From Cytophagales bacterium (GTDB lineage Bacteria > Bacteroidota > Bacteroidia > Cytophagales > Spirosomataceae): DNA of 64,000 bases. A program made the position numbers and the translations under genes. The notes beneath the pieces are model-generated. The model worked only from the letters and a program-made list of their open reading frames with translations, made no database searches and had not been told where the DNA came from. Below are positions 52,921 to 61,460 of this stretch, one piece after another. Location: NCBI GenBank assembly GCA_013298125.1, contig JAAFJP010000016.1, positions 1 to 64,000 of the forward strand, written 5' to 3'. Each line of letters opens with the position of its first letter. The stretch's first letter is position 1.

Positions 52921-53280
52921 AGTTGATTAGCTTAGTAGTTTACAGATAATGTGTTTGCTTAAAATGTAAAGTTCTTTCTAAAACCTAATGAGTAATTAAT
53001 TATTTGAAAGATAAGTTTGGGTATTTTTTTTGAAAAGCACCCAATTTTGAAACGTCTAAAACCCTGCCAATATTATAAAAGGATTAGAATTTTTTGGGAA
53101 ATTGGTTGATTGGTTGATTGGTTGATTGGTGAACTGGTTAATTGGTAAACTGGTTAATTAGTATTTAGAATTTCTATTTTACTCAAATAAAATTATTTGA
53201 TATTGCACGGTGACTAACTTTCCAATTCACCAATTCAACAGTTCACCAATCAACCAGTTTACCAATAAACCAATCAACCA
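52921..53280. other. 360-base gap between ruvA and sprA
   Basis: No credible gene. The half nearer sprA (52921-53094) is AT-rich without a clear TAnnTTTG on the minus strand; the nearest is TACATTTT at about 52962-52969. The other half is the repeat described at 53095-53281. Where sprA transcription starts is therefore unclear. Confidence 0.7.
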
Positions 53281-53281
53281 C
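53095..53281. repeat. 'ATTGGTTG' tandem and inverted repeat
   Basis: Four tandem 8-base units ATTGGTTG (53101-53132, last one ATTGGTGA) and following AACTGG/AATTGG blocks on the left are inverted on the right as CCAATTCACCAATTC, AACCAGTTTACCAATAAACC and CAATCAACCA. Core shared with 34497-34587. It abuts the ruvA stop codon. Confidence 0.82.
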
Positions 53282-53880
53282 TACCTAAGTGCCAATTTAA
53301 TCAATTGCTCAACCGTTACATCGTCTCCTTCTTTTTTCAAGATAGCCTCAATGCTCTTTTCAGCTACGTTTTTAGGAATTCCCAAGGTAACAAGGGCAGC
53401 TAAGGCTTCATTTTTGACTTTGGTATTTGATACCCCAAAAATAGTCGTTGGAGTAGATGCCCCGCCAAGCATATTTTCCTTGCGAAGTTTGTCTTTCAAT
53501 TCAATAATGGCTCTGGCGGCAGTTTTTGCTCCAATTCCTTTGATACTTTGAATCGTTTTGACATCCTCATTCATCAAAGCATGACGAATTTCACCCGATG
53601 ACATCGACGAAAGCATAACCAAAGCCGTACTTGGTCCAATACCCGAAACGCTCAATAAATCCAAGAAAAGCACTTTTTCGTCTTGTTCTTTGAATCCAAA
53701 AAGTGTGTGTGAATCTTCTTTGATACTCAAATACGTGAACAACTTACAACGCTCATGCCCATCTTGAAGGGCTGAATAAGTTTGTAAGGATATTTTTATT
53801 TCGTAACCTACTCCGTTTACGTCAATGATTACGTAGGCGGGGTCTTTATAAGTGAGTTTCCCGTCAATGTATGCTATCAT
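53281..53880 (-). CDS. ruvA: Holliday junction branch migration protein RuvA
   Basis: 199 residues. Domain I OB-fold opening MIAYIDGKLTYKDPAYVIID, domain II helix-hairpin-helix motifs (LLSVSGIGPSTALVMLS and IQSIKGIGAKTAARAIIELK) and a C-terminal three-helix domain III (LVTLGIPKNVAEKSIEAILK) that contacts RuvB. It binds four-way junctions during recombination. ruvB and ruvC are not in the window. Confidence 0.96.
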   Translation of the reverse strand: MIAYIDGKLTYKDPAYVIIDVNGVGYEIKISLQTYSALQDGHERCKLFTYLSIKEDSHTLFGFKEQDEKVLFLDLLSVSGIGPSTALVMLSSMSSGEIRHALMNEDVKTIQSIKGIGAKTAARAIIELKDKLRKENMLGGASTPTTIFGVSNTKVKNEALAALVTLGIPKNVAEKSIEAILKKEGDDVTVEQLIKLALR

Positions 53881-53898
53881 AATTTATTTGTTCAAAAA

Positions 53899-53938
53899 TT
53901 ATAAAAAATCCGCACACCTGAAAGGCTATGCGGATTTT
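53899..53938 (-). terminator. Terminator after the LysM transglycosylase gene
   Basis: On the minus strand AAAATCCGCA pairs with TGCGGATTTT (53905-53938) and is followed by a T-rich run. It insulates the transglycosylase from ruvA. Confidence 0.88.
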
Positions 53939-54001
53939 CAATTTGTTTGTTTTTGGTTAATTCTATATTCAACTCAAATCCCTAATCCTCAACACCAAAA
54001 T

Positions 54002-55540
54002 TTACGAAACTCTAATCTTCATACCCGCTTTTACCACATTTCCTTTGATTCCGTTCAATTTCTTCAATTTATCAATTGAAATTCCTCCGTAACGTTGTGA
54101 GATATTCCAAAGGGTATCACCGTTTTGAACGTTATAAAATTTAGTTTTCCCTTTCTTAACTGCCTCTTTTTCACGGTGATTATTTCTGGCATATTTGATT
54201 TGACTCGTAACAGCTCTTTCTTTAAAAATAACCAATCTCTGACCAGGCTGAATCGTTGATTTGTGTAAATGATTCCAAACCTTAATATCGTAAATCTCAA
54301 CATCAAATTTTTCTGCAATTTCTGTTAAATTGTCCTTTTTACGAACGGTATAATATTGTTTTTTGGGTTTTTTATTAATTACCACATCTTCAATATCGTC
54401 CTCAATTATTTCTTGTTCAACCACCATTTTGGGTTCTGAACTTGGAGCTCCCATGACTGGCGTTGTGATGAGAATTGGTCTTTCGTCCGAATTATTACTG
54501 GCTAACACTTCTGCTTTTTGTTGAGGTGATTCAACAAAATAAGTCTGTATTTTAGTAGCTGAATCAAGAATCGACTGACGATTAGCTCTGAAAAACGCCA
54601 TGTCATTTTTTGGTAATTTCAAAGAAAAATTACGAGTATGACCTGGAAGAATGTGCGTAAGAATTTGAGGATTTAGTTTCTGTATTTCCTCTAAATTAAT
54701 CGAACTCAAACTTGCTAATTTATCTAAATCCAAAAATGAATTTACGTGAATGGTATCGTGGGGAATGGCTGTCTCTACATTTTCTGCAAAAATATCATGC
54801 GAATCTGCATGGTTAATCATGTATAACATTCCAATATACTGAGGCACATATCCACGGGTCTCACGAGGAAGGCAGTCATAGATTGCCCAAAATGTTTGCC
54901 CACCATTACATTTACGGATAGCACGACGTACATTACCTGGTCCTGTATTGTAGGCAGCTAAAACCATGTGCCAATCTCCAAAAATTCTGTACAATTGACG
55001 CATATATTTACAAGCGGCTTCGGTTGCAGCTTCTGGGTCAAATCTTTCGTCCACGTACTCATCAATTCTCAAACCGAAATCTACACGGGCAGTTTTGGGC
55101 ATAAATTGCCACAAACCACCTGCACCCGCTCTCGAAATCACTTTTGGATTAAGCCCAGATTCTATCAAAGAAAGGTATTTTAGTTCGTCTGGGAGACCGT
55201 ATTTTTTCAAATATTTCTCATAAATCGGGAAATATACGCCTTTACGTTCCAACATGGTTTTGGTAAATGAAGGCTTCCGATAAGCAAAATATTCTACAAA
55301 TTGGTGTATTGTAGAATTGTATGTCAAAGGAATTTCTCTTTCTAATGCCTGCAAACGTGGCTGAACAATGGCAGGGTCAATTAACCATGTTTGTTCTAAA
55401 ACAATGGGCTGGGGACTTGAAACGGTGGTTGTATCAACCGAAGTGGAAGATTCTGTACTACCTGTAACTTGGGCGTTGGCAGCAAAACCCGTCAAAAACA
55501 GGAGGCCGGCAAGATAAACTTTCGATGTGGTGAATTTCAT
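54002..55540 (-). CDS. MltD-type lytic transglycosylase with two LysM domains
   Basis: 512 residues. Signal peptide (to about Ala23). Catalytic SLT domain with YLSLIESGLNPKVISRAGAG (catalytic Glu in SLIESG), GLWQFMPKTA and LAAYNTGPGNVRRAI (about 120-225). A linker follows, then two LysM repeats near residues 396-440 (YYTVRKKDNLTEIAEKFDV) and 465-510 (FYNVQNGDTLWNISQRYGGI). It cleaves peptidoglycan in the periplasm or outer membrane. The stop at 54002 leaves a complete second LysM. Confidence 0.94.
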   Translation of the reverse strand: MKFTTSKVYLAGLLFLTGFAANAQVTGSTESSTSVDTTTVSSPQPIVLEQTWLIDPAIVQPRLQALEREIPLTYNSTIHQFVEYFAYRKPSFTKTMLERKGVYFPIYEKYLKKYGLPDELKYLSLIESGLNPKVISRAGAGGLWQFMPKTARVDFGLRIDEYVDERFDPEAATEAACKYMRQLYRIFGDWHMVLAAYNTGPGNVRRAIRKCNGGQTFWAIYDCLPRETRGYVPQYIGMLYMINHADSHDIFAENVETAIPHDTIHVNSFLDLDKLASLSSINLEEIQKLNPQILTHILPGHTRNFSLKLPKNDMAFFRANRQSILDSATKIQTYFVESPQQKAEVLASNNSDERPILITTPVMGAPSSEPKMVVEQEIIEDDIEDVVINKKPKKQYYTVRKKDNLTEIAEKFDVEIYDIKVWNHLHKSTIQPGQRLVIFKERAVTSQIKYARNNHREKEAVKKGKTKFYNVQNGDTLWNISQRYGGISIDKLKKLNGIKGNVVKAGMKIRVS

Positions 55541-55675
55541 AAAGTAAAGGAGTTAAGCGACTGTTTGATAAGTGGTTAATGATATAAATAGTATCACAAA
55601 ATTATAAAAATATAACCAAAAAATCTAATATTTATTGTGTAATTGTCCTTCGCACTCAGAACTAATCCAAAACAC

Positions 55676-57010
55676 CTAAATCAACTGCCTCCGCTTAATC
55701 TCTACAAATTTATTTATCACCTCCAAACTCAAATTCTTGGGTTCGATGTATAAACTTTGAATACCAAATTTATTTAACTCCTTAGTAATCAGCTTATTTT
55801 GAAATAAAATACTTTGTCCGATGGTTTTTTCGTAAATGCCTTTTAAGTCTTGGGCTTTCTCTTCGGTCATGCGAGCGATTTCTGCGTTTTTGAAGAAAAT
55901 TACTAACAATAAATGATACTTGGCAAGGACTTTCAAATAAGGTAATTGCCTGTACATAGAATTGACAGAATCAAAATTGGTAAAAATCACCAAAAGACTC
56001 CGCTGTTTGATGTTAATTCTCACAAATTTATACAACAATTCATAATCAGCCTCTAAATATTGGGTATCAAGATTGAATAAAAAATCATTGATTTTGCCAA
56101 ATTGTTTCATATCCTTACGTGCGGGCAGGAAGTCACATTTGTTATGCGTAAGTCCCAAAATTCCCGCTTTGTCTTGCATCGAAATCACGGCTTTGGATAG
56201 TGCCAGAGAGGCGTTGATTGAGTAGTCTAAAAGCGTCTGTTTATAGAAAGGCATTCGCATGGTTCGCCCCATATCCAAGATGCAATAAATATCTTGACTA
56301 CGTTCATCTTGATATTGATTTACCATCAAATCGCCTTGTTTTGCACTGGCTTTCCAGTTGATGTGGCGGTAATCATCTCCTACTGCGTAATTTTTAATTT
56401 GCTCAAATTCAAGGCTTTGCCCAATTTTTCGAGTCAAGTTGTCACTACTTTCATGAAAATTACTGACGATAGCTTTCAAAGGAATTTTATTAAATTGCTC
56501 GAAAGATGGATAACACGCAACGGTCTGTTCCATCTCAAAAGTTTCTCTTCGAGACAATAAACTCCACGGTTTCATTTGAAAAGCTACGTAACAATTTTTC
56601 CAAAGATATTCTCCACGCTCTTTTGGGTTTACTTCGTAATGAAAATCTGTCATTTTATTCCCTTCAATCACAACGTCTTGTTTCCATTGTCTAAACTGAA
56701 ATTGCTCTGGCAAATCTTCTACAATGTTGGCGTACAAATCAAAACTGAAATCATTTCTCATTTTAAGCGTAACAATATTTGTATCGCCATTACTGAGTCG
56801 CATAGGGAGTTTTCGGGTTAAAGTCAGTGGTTCTTTTTTACGATAAAGCAAAAAAAATTCTAACAAAACCACCACCCAAATCAAAAAAAAGAGCATTTTA
56901 CCCAAAACGAAGAAAATATCGTTTAGCAATCCAAAACTGAATAAAGCAATACACACCCCCAAAGCAATGAAGAAGGATTTATTCAAATAAAATGATTTCA
57001 GAAAACTCAT
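55676..57010 (-). CDS. DUF58 membrane protein, MoxR partner
   Basis: 444 residues from the ATG at 57008-57010 (a GTG two codons earlier is possible). Two N-terminal membrane helices (about 10-28 and 32-52), then a beta domain, and the DUF58 motif FEQIKNYAVGDDYRHINWKA (about 202-221). A VWA-like domain with CILDMGRTMRMP follows; the usual DxSxS metal motif is DMGRT, so one Ser is lost. It is the last gene of the SpoIIM-to-DUF58 run and lies 130 bases after the MoxR gene, across a repeat. Confidence 0.92.
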   Translation of the reverse strand: MSFLKSFYLNKSFFIALGVCIALFSFGLLNDIFFVLGKMLFFLIWVVVLLEFFLLYRKKEPLTLTRKLPMRLSNGDTNIVTLKMRNDFSFDLYANIVEDLPEQFQFRQWKQDVVIEGNKMTDFHYEVNPKERGEYLWKNCYVAFQMKPWSLLSRRETFEMEQTVACYPSFEQFNKIPLKAIVSNFHESSDNLTRKIGQSLEFEQIKNYAVGDDYRHINWKASAKQGDLMVNQYQDERSQDIYCILDMGRTMRMPFYKQTLLDYSINASLALSKAVISMQDKAGILGLTHNKCDFLPARKDMKQFGKINDFLFNLDTQYLEADYELLYKFVRINIKQRSLLVIFTNFDSVNSMYRQLPYLKVLAKYHLLLVIFFKNAEIARMTEEKAQDLKGIYEKTIGQSILFQNKLITKELNKFGIQSLYIEPKNLSLEVINKFVEIKRRQLI

Positions 57011-57041
57011 TAGCACACTGATTAGAGATTTTGTTATTGCG

Positions 57042-57123
57042 GAACTTCCCGAAAGTAAAAAAGAACTTTCGGGAAGTTGTGGTTATCGAACTTCTCGAAA
57101 GTTCTTTTTACTTTCGAGAAGTT
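57042..57123. repeat. Paired hairpins AACTTCCCGAAAGT / AACTTCTCGAAAGT
   Basis: Hairpin one (57043-57078) and hairpin two (57089-57123) are inverted copies separated by about ten bases. Both have perfect 14-bp stems. The element sits inside the predicted operon, between the MoxR and DUF58 genes. Same family as 17119-17252. Confidence 0.92.
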
Positions 57124-57146
57124 GTAGCTACTTGATTATCAGATTA

Positions 57147-58130
57147 TCAACGTGGGATTTCGATAGTAGAAAATAATTCTGTCAATACTTCATCTTCGGT
57201 AATGCCTTCCATTTCGGTTTCGGCGGTCAAAATGATACGATGTCTCATCACAGCTTTTCCAACCGATTTAATATCTTCTGGAATCACAAAATCACGTCCT
57301 TGAATGGCGGCAGTGGCTTTTGAGGCGTTCATCAAGGCAATCGCAGCACGTGGAGATGCACCCAATTCTATTTGCTTATGATTGCGAGTGGCTTGCACAA
57401 AATCGGAGATATATTTCAATAAATTATCTTCCATGATTATCGCTTTGATAGTGTTTTTCAGAGAAACTAATTGCTTCTGTTTCAACACAACTTTCACGGT
57501 ATCACTCACTTCTTTTTGACTACTGTAATTAAACTTTTGCAACATCGCAATCTCCTCCTCGCCCGTTGGATAGCCCACGATAATTTTCATAAAAAAACGG
57601 TCTAACTGAGCTTCTGGAAGGCGATATGTACCTTCTTGTTCAATCGGATTTTGAGTTGCTAACACCATAAAAGGCTCTTGCATGGGGTAAGATGTACCGT
57701 CAATCGTAACTTGTCTTTCTTCCATCAATTCAAACAAAGCCGCTTGCGTTTTGGCAGGCGAACGGTTGATTTCGTCTATCAAAATCAGATTACTAAAAAC
57801 AGGTCCTTTTTTGTATTCAAATTCCAATAATTTAGGATTGAAAACTGACGTACCCAACACGTCCGAAGGCATCAAATCTGGGGTAAATTGAATCCTTTTG
57901 AAAGAGACATCTAAGGTCTGCGAAATTAACTTGGCAGTCAAAGTTTTAGCAACACCTGGCACGCCTTCGAGCAATACGTGTCCGCCACATAACATACTCG
58001 TAATGAGGAGATTAATGGATTCTTTTTGTCCAATTATTACTTTGCCTAATTGTTCTTGAATATTAGCAACGGCTTGTGATAATTCCGTTAAATCGATTCT
58101 GTTTTGAAAAATATCTTCTTGGTTTTCCAT
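57147..58130 (-). CDS. MoxR family AAA+ ATPase
   Basis: 327 residues. Walker A GVPGVAKT (56-63), Walker B LILIDEINRSPAKTQAALFE (about 115-134), sensor TQNPIEQEGTYRLPEAQLDRF and the arginine-finger/sensor 2 region GASPRAAIALMNASKA are all canonical. MoxR ATPases are thought to act as chaperones for partner complexes carrying VWA or DUF58 domains. The neighbouring DUF58, DUF4350, DUF4129 and SpoIIM genes are the probable partners. Cytoplasmic, likely hexameric. Confidence 0.96.
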   Translation of the reverse strand: MENQEDIFQNRIDLTELSQAVANIQEQLGKVIIGQKESINLLITSMLCGGHVLLEGVPGVAKTLTAKLISQTLDVSFKRIQFTPDLMPSDVLGTSVFNPKLLEFEYKKGPVFSNLILIDEINRSPAKTQAALFELMEERQVTIDGTSYPMQEPFMVLATQNPIEQEGTYRLPEAQLDRFFMKIIVGYPTGEEEIAMLQKFNYSSQKEVSDTVKVVLKQKQLVSLKNTIKAIIMEDNLLKYISDFVQATRNHKQIELGASPRAAIALMNASKATAAIQGRDFVIPEDIKSVGKAVMRHRIILTAETEMEGITEDEVLTELFSTIEIPR

Positions 58131-58153
58131 GAGGAGTTATTTGGATTAATTTT

Positions 58154-58206
58154 ATTAAGTTGTATCTAACTAAATCCCTCCCAAGGGTTTGAAACCCTTG
58201 GGAGGG
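58154..58206. repeat. Truncated 'TTAAGTTGTAT...CCCTCCCAAGGG' element, copy 3
   Basis: The left end TTAAGTTGTAT and a 15-bp perfect hairpin CCCTCCCAAGGGTTT/AAACCCTTGGGAGGG (58176-58206) match copies at 20763-20862 and 33093-33199; the right third is missing. It lies within the operon between the DUF4350 and MoxR genes. Confidence 0.87.
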
Positions 58207-58219
58207 TTAAAGCTGAGAA

Positions 58220-59467
58220 TTATTGATTGGTAAACTTATAAATGATGCTATAAAAATCTATTAAATTTTGTTTTGAAACTACGCCAGTCGTCTCAACAAA
58301 GGTTATCCAACGCACGACTTCTTCAATCTCTTGGGTACTTTTATTGGTCTTTTGAGCAATTTTATCCACTTTTTCTAAGGTAATATCACGGGGAACTAAC
58401 TTATAATTTGTCGTCATGTAGTCTTGAAACTGTGATACTAATTTATCCGCAATTTTTTTATGGTCTTGCCTGTTCCAATACAATCCACTGACCGCTTTCA
58501 CGAAGTCAATCGAATGATTTTTTATTTCTGGAATCACCGCAATTGGTTCTTGAACTCGTCTGGAATTTATCAAAATAAACAAGCCAATACACAAAAAGAA
58601 AGTAAAAACTGCCCAAGCTAAGGTCGGATGGTCACTAATAACTTTCCAAAAATAACTTTCGCCTGGCTCATTAGTTTCGTTGGGTTCGTTGCGTTGATAA
58701 TCGTATTTTCTAAAAAAATCATCCCAAATTACCTTCCGATTAGCCATGTCTGTTTGCTCAAAAATAATGTTCAAAAAGCGGTAATTATTTTTATGTAAAA
58801 GAAAATAATTAGTCATTGCCTCGGGACTTTGCAACAAGAAAATATGCCCTTTGCCTAAATTAAAATCCAACATTCTGTTCGTACTGTCTTTATTCAATAA
58901 AAGCATTTTTGAACTATGAAATTCATTGAGCGTTGAGTCAATGTACAAAGTCGTGCGTTTGCCTGGGTACGAAAATATTTGTGACTCCCCCGTATCGGTA
59001 TTATACCAATTCAGCGATAAAGAATCGTGTTGATTCACAGGCGGAAAGTAGGTAATGGCACTAAAAGTTCGATTTGTATCTTGAAGAATATTTCTGTAAA
59101 AATTAGGGCTAATCGTAAACGCACTCAGAAAAATATTATTCCCTTCACTCACAAAATCATTCAAATATGCCATTTCAGACTCATTTGGCATAAAATAGGG
59201 CGACACAATGACCATCAGTTTTTTACCGCCTTGAATATTTTTATTGTCTTCATCCAAGGCTTCATTGTTGAGGACAAATCCTTTTGTAGCTTTTTTCTTA
59301 AATTGTTCAGCCGCAAATTTGATATCATACGGGCGATACGTTTTGGTCGTGTAGGTAAAAGTAGGGTAATAAATCTTTTGGAATTTGGACATATAAGGAA
59401 TGGCTAAGTAAATCAGGATTCCAATTATCACAACCGCAAGAATGGCTATCAGCGTTTTCTTTGTCAT
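58220..59467 (-). CDS. DUF4350 membrane protein
   Basis: 415 residues. An N-terminal membrane helix (about 4-23), a periplasmic domain with a GATase-like alpha/beta fold (MVIVSPYFMPNESEMAYLND, FLLQSPEAMTNYFLL), a second membrane helix (about 276-296, AWAVFTFFLCIGLFILI) and a cytoplasmic helical tail. DUF4350 proteins are regularly encoded with MoxR and DUF4129 genes. Its ATG overlaps the stop codon of the DUF4129 gene (ATGA), so the two are translationally coupled. Biochemical role unknown. Confidence 0.9.
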   Translation of the reverse strand: MTKKTLIAILAVVIIGILIYLAIPYMSKFQKIYYPTFTYTTKTYRPYDIKFAAEQFKKKATKGFVLNNEALDEDNKNIQGGKKLMVIVSPYFMPNESEMAYLNDFVSEGNNIFLSAFTISPNFYRNILQDTNRTFSAITYFPPVNQHDSLSLNWYNTDTGESQIFSYPGKRTTLYIDSTLNEFHSSKMLLLNKDSTNRMLDFNLGKGHIFLLQSPEAMTNYFLLHKNNYRFLNIIFEQTDMANRKVIWDDFFRKYDYQRNEPNETNEPGESYFWKVISDHPTLAWAVFTFFLCIGLFILINSRRVQEPIAVIPEIKNHSIDFVKAVSGLYWNRQDHKKIADKLVSQFQDYMTTNYKLVPRDITLEKVDKIAQKTNKSTQEIEEVVRWITFVETTGVVSKQNLIDFYSIIYKFTNQ

Positions 59468-60177
59468 AATTTTTCTAATAATTGGTTAAAATCTGATTTT
59501 ACTTTTTGATAAATGTCTTGGTCAATATTAAACTCCCCAAACCAAACGTGATTATAAATATTGGTACATTGATTAAATTCTTCTGAGTGCTTATTGCCCT
59601 TCAATTCATTACAATAATCTTGATTAGTTTTTCTTTTATGGAAACTAATCAATTGATTATCAATCAGTTTCTTTAAAGTCCATAAATAATAAATCCGTGT
59701 AGCAAGTCGATAATTCTCTTGATTTTCGGCTTCATTGATTTGTCCTTGAAAAGAAATTTGTCCTAATTGTTCAGCACTTTCAATATTTGAAGTCTCAGTA
59801 ACTACGATGTCGATTTTCTTATTTTTAGGACTTAAATTAAATGAAAAATTCCCTTTCAAAATCAACATTCCAACGCCCAAAGCCAAGAGGATATAAAACA
59901 CCCATTTCAGAATTTCAAAAAGCCCAGCGGGGATTTCTAAATTATCAAAAACTCTTTCTCTTTGTTCTTTTTGAGCTCTTTTGAGAGAATCTAAACGTCC
60001 GAGAGAATCCTTCGTCTTTCGATACTTGTAAGGAGGTAGCTCATCCACATACCAAAGCTGAGGCTCATTTTTTTTGAGAGTCTTGGTTTCTTGCTCTGTA
60101 ATTTTTCCAGAAGTTTTTTCCTGAGAATATGAAGAGTATGTAGTGAGTAAGAGTAATGTGAAAAGTATGTATTTCAT
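59464..60177 (-). CDS. DUF4129-type membrane protein
   Basis: 237 residues. Signal peptide (to about Ser19), a short periplasmic stretch with a charged helix (SLGRLDSLKRAQKEQRERVF), one membrane helix (about 88-106, ILKWVFYILLALGVGMLIL) and a cytoplasmic C-terminal helical domain with the DUF4129-like YRLATRIYYLWTLKKLID and HVWFGEFNIDQDIYQKV elements. DUF4129 domains resemble the region found next to transglutaminase-like or MoxR-linked proteins. Four-base overlap with the next gene. Confidence 0.85.
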   Translation of the reverse strand: MKYILFTLLLLTTYSSYSQEKTSGKITEQETKTLKKNEPQLWYVDELPPYKYRKTKDSLGRLDSLKRAQKEQRERVFDNLEIPAGLFEILKWVFYILLALGVGMLILKGNFSFNLSPKNKKIDIVVTETSNIESAEQLGQISFQGQINEAENQENYRLATRIYYLWTLKKLIDNQLISFHKRKTNQDYCNELKGNKHSEEFNQCTNIYNHVWFGEFNIDQDIYQKVKSDFNQLLEKL

Positions 60178-60209
60178 TGAAATTATTTTCTGAGATTATA
60201 AAATCCATC

Positions 60210-60300
60210 AACCTCACCCCCAGCCCCTCTCCTTCTGAGAGGGGAGCATTCGTCCGAGTAAAACTCCCCTCTCAGAAGGAGAGGGGCTGGGGGTGAGGTT
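60210..60300. repeat. REPIN-like inverted repeat, CCCCTCTCC family
   Basis: Two perfect 37-base arms (60210-60246, 60264-60300) around a 17-base spacer. Each arm contains CCCCTCTC-CTTCT-GAGAGGGG. It is far more GC-rich than the surroundings. It lies between the SpoIIM and DUF4129 genes inside the predicted operon. Confidence 0.95.
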
Positions 60301-60305
60301 AAAAA

Positions 60306-61304
60306 CTACGTAGCCACCACTATCTCCTTATAATATTCCTCAAAAGGAATACTCTTTGCTACTTTTTTACTGTAAATAAAGAAATACCATATCACAAATA
60401 CCCAACTGGCTACAAATACAATTACTAATAAGCTCATAATCACAATATTAGAACCACTGAATCCCGATTTACCCAAATGCGTAACATAGCTTTCAATAAA
60501 GGCAGCTAATACTGTAAAAGGCATTGTCCCGATATAGATTTTGGCACTTTCTAATAAACCTTTCTTCAAAGATTGCATACGTGTAAGCGTACCTGGGAAC
60601 AAGAAACTCAACCCCAAAATCAGCCCTGCCATACATTCTAAAATCAATCCCATCAACTCCAAAGTCCCGTGAAGCATGATAACAAAAATGGCTTGTGTAC
60701 CCAGATTATGCTTAAAAAACATCGCCATAAACGTTCCGACCATCAGACCATTTTTGAAGGTATGATAGAATGTACCGATACCAAGTAATATTCCTGAAAT
60801 GAAAATGAGTAAGCCTACGAAAAGATTATTAGCAAATATTTTCAGAAACATCGTCAATTTATCTGCATCGGCATACACCCCAAAAGGCATTCCTTTGCGA
60901 ATATTCTTTTCAGTCATTTCCACATAACCTGCACCCAAAACCGATTCGATAAAATTGGTATCAAGAAATGAACAAACGTAACCCAAAATGCTGAATGTAA
61001 AAAAGAAGGCAACCGCCACCCACAAAATATTGAGATTATGTCCAATAATCAACGGAAAATCTCTTTTCCAATAATCAAGGATTGGGTTTTTCTCTTTGCT
61101 GATAAAGATAGATTTATAAACCCGAGCCGCCAAAAAATTGATGTAAGCCGTTATTTTACTATGCGGATAATGCGTTTGTGCGTAAGAGAGGTCTGTTACG
61201 AGGTCAATAAAATCAGAAGATACTTCGTCGGGGTCTTCTTTGGTGAAGTTCTCAATGTCATGCCAGCGGTGATTATTCTTGTCAATAAATGCAGCTTCTC
61301 TCAT
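60306..61304 (-). CDS. SpoIIM family (stage II sporulation protein M-like) membrane protein
   Basis: 332 residues. A soluble N-terminal part (about 1-100; MREAAFIDKNNHRWHDIENF) precedes about six membrane segments. The SpoIIM signature is TFYHTFKNGLMVGTFMAMFF followed by MLHGTLELMGLILECMAGLI. The organism does not sporulate; this family is widespread in MoxR/RDD clusters and its role there is unknown. First gene of the minus-strand run, divergent from the RDD gene. Confidence 0.93.
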   Translation of the reverse strand: MREAAFIDKNNHRWHDIENFTKEDPDEVSSDFIDLVTDLSYAQTHYPHSKITAYINFLAARVYKSIFISKEKNPILDYWKRDFPLIIGHNLNILWVAVAFFFTFSILGYVCSFLDTNFIESVLGAGYVEMTEKNIRKGMPFGVYADADKLTMFLKIFANNLFVGLLIFISGILLGIGTFYHTFKNGLMVGTFMAMFFKHNLGTQAIFVIMLHGTLELMGLILECMAGLILGLSFLFPGTLTRMQSLKKGLLESAKIYIGTMPFTVLAAFIESYVTHLGKSGFSGSNIVIMSLLVIVFVASWVFVIWYFFIYSKKVAKSIPFEEYYKEIVVAT

Positions 61305-61331
61305 AAGTTTTTGGTAAGTACCCGTTTATAG

Positions 61332-61408
61332 TTGCCACAAAGACACAAAGGCTCAAAATTTTCAACAAAATTCATATTCTTAGAGTCTTGGTGTCTTGGA
61401 GGCAAATT
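61332..61408. repeat. 'TTGCCACAAAGACACAAAGG' inverted repeat, copy 3
   Basis: TTGCCACAAAGACACAAAGG at the left is matched in reverse by CTTGGTGTCTTGGAGGCAAA at the right. It lies between the divergent SpoIIM and RDD genes and must overlap their promoters. Related copies are at 38324 and 41372. Confidence 0.8.
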
Positions 61409-61460
61409 AAATTTTGAGTCTTTTTTTTGTAATATTACTTTTTTTGAATAAAATTACAAA

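Noticed and set aside
53101-53132. ATTGGTTG tandem units as a phase-variable coding repeat
   Set aside because: They are not in any reading frame of a credible gene and are mirrored by an inverted copy; they belong to an intergenic palindrome.
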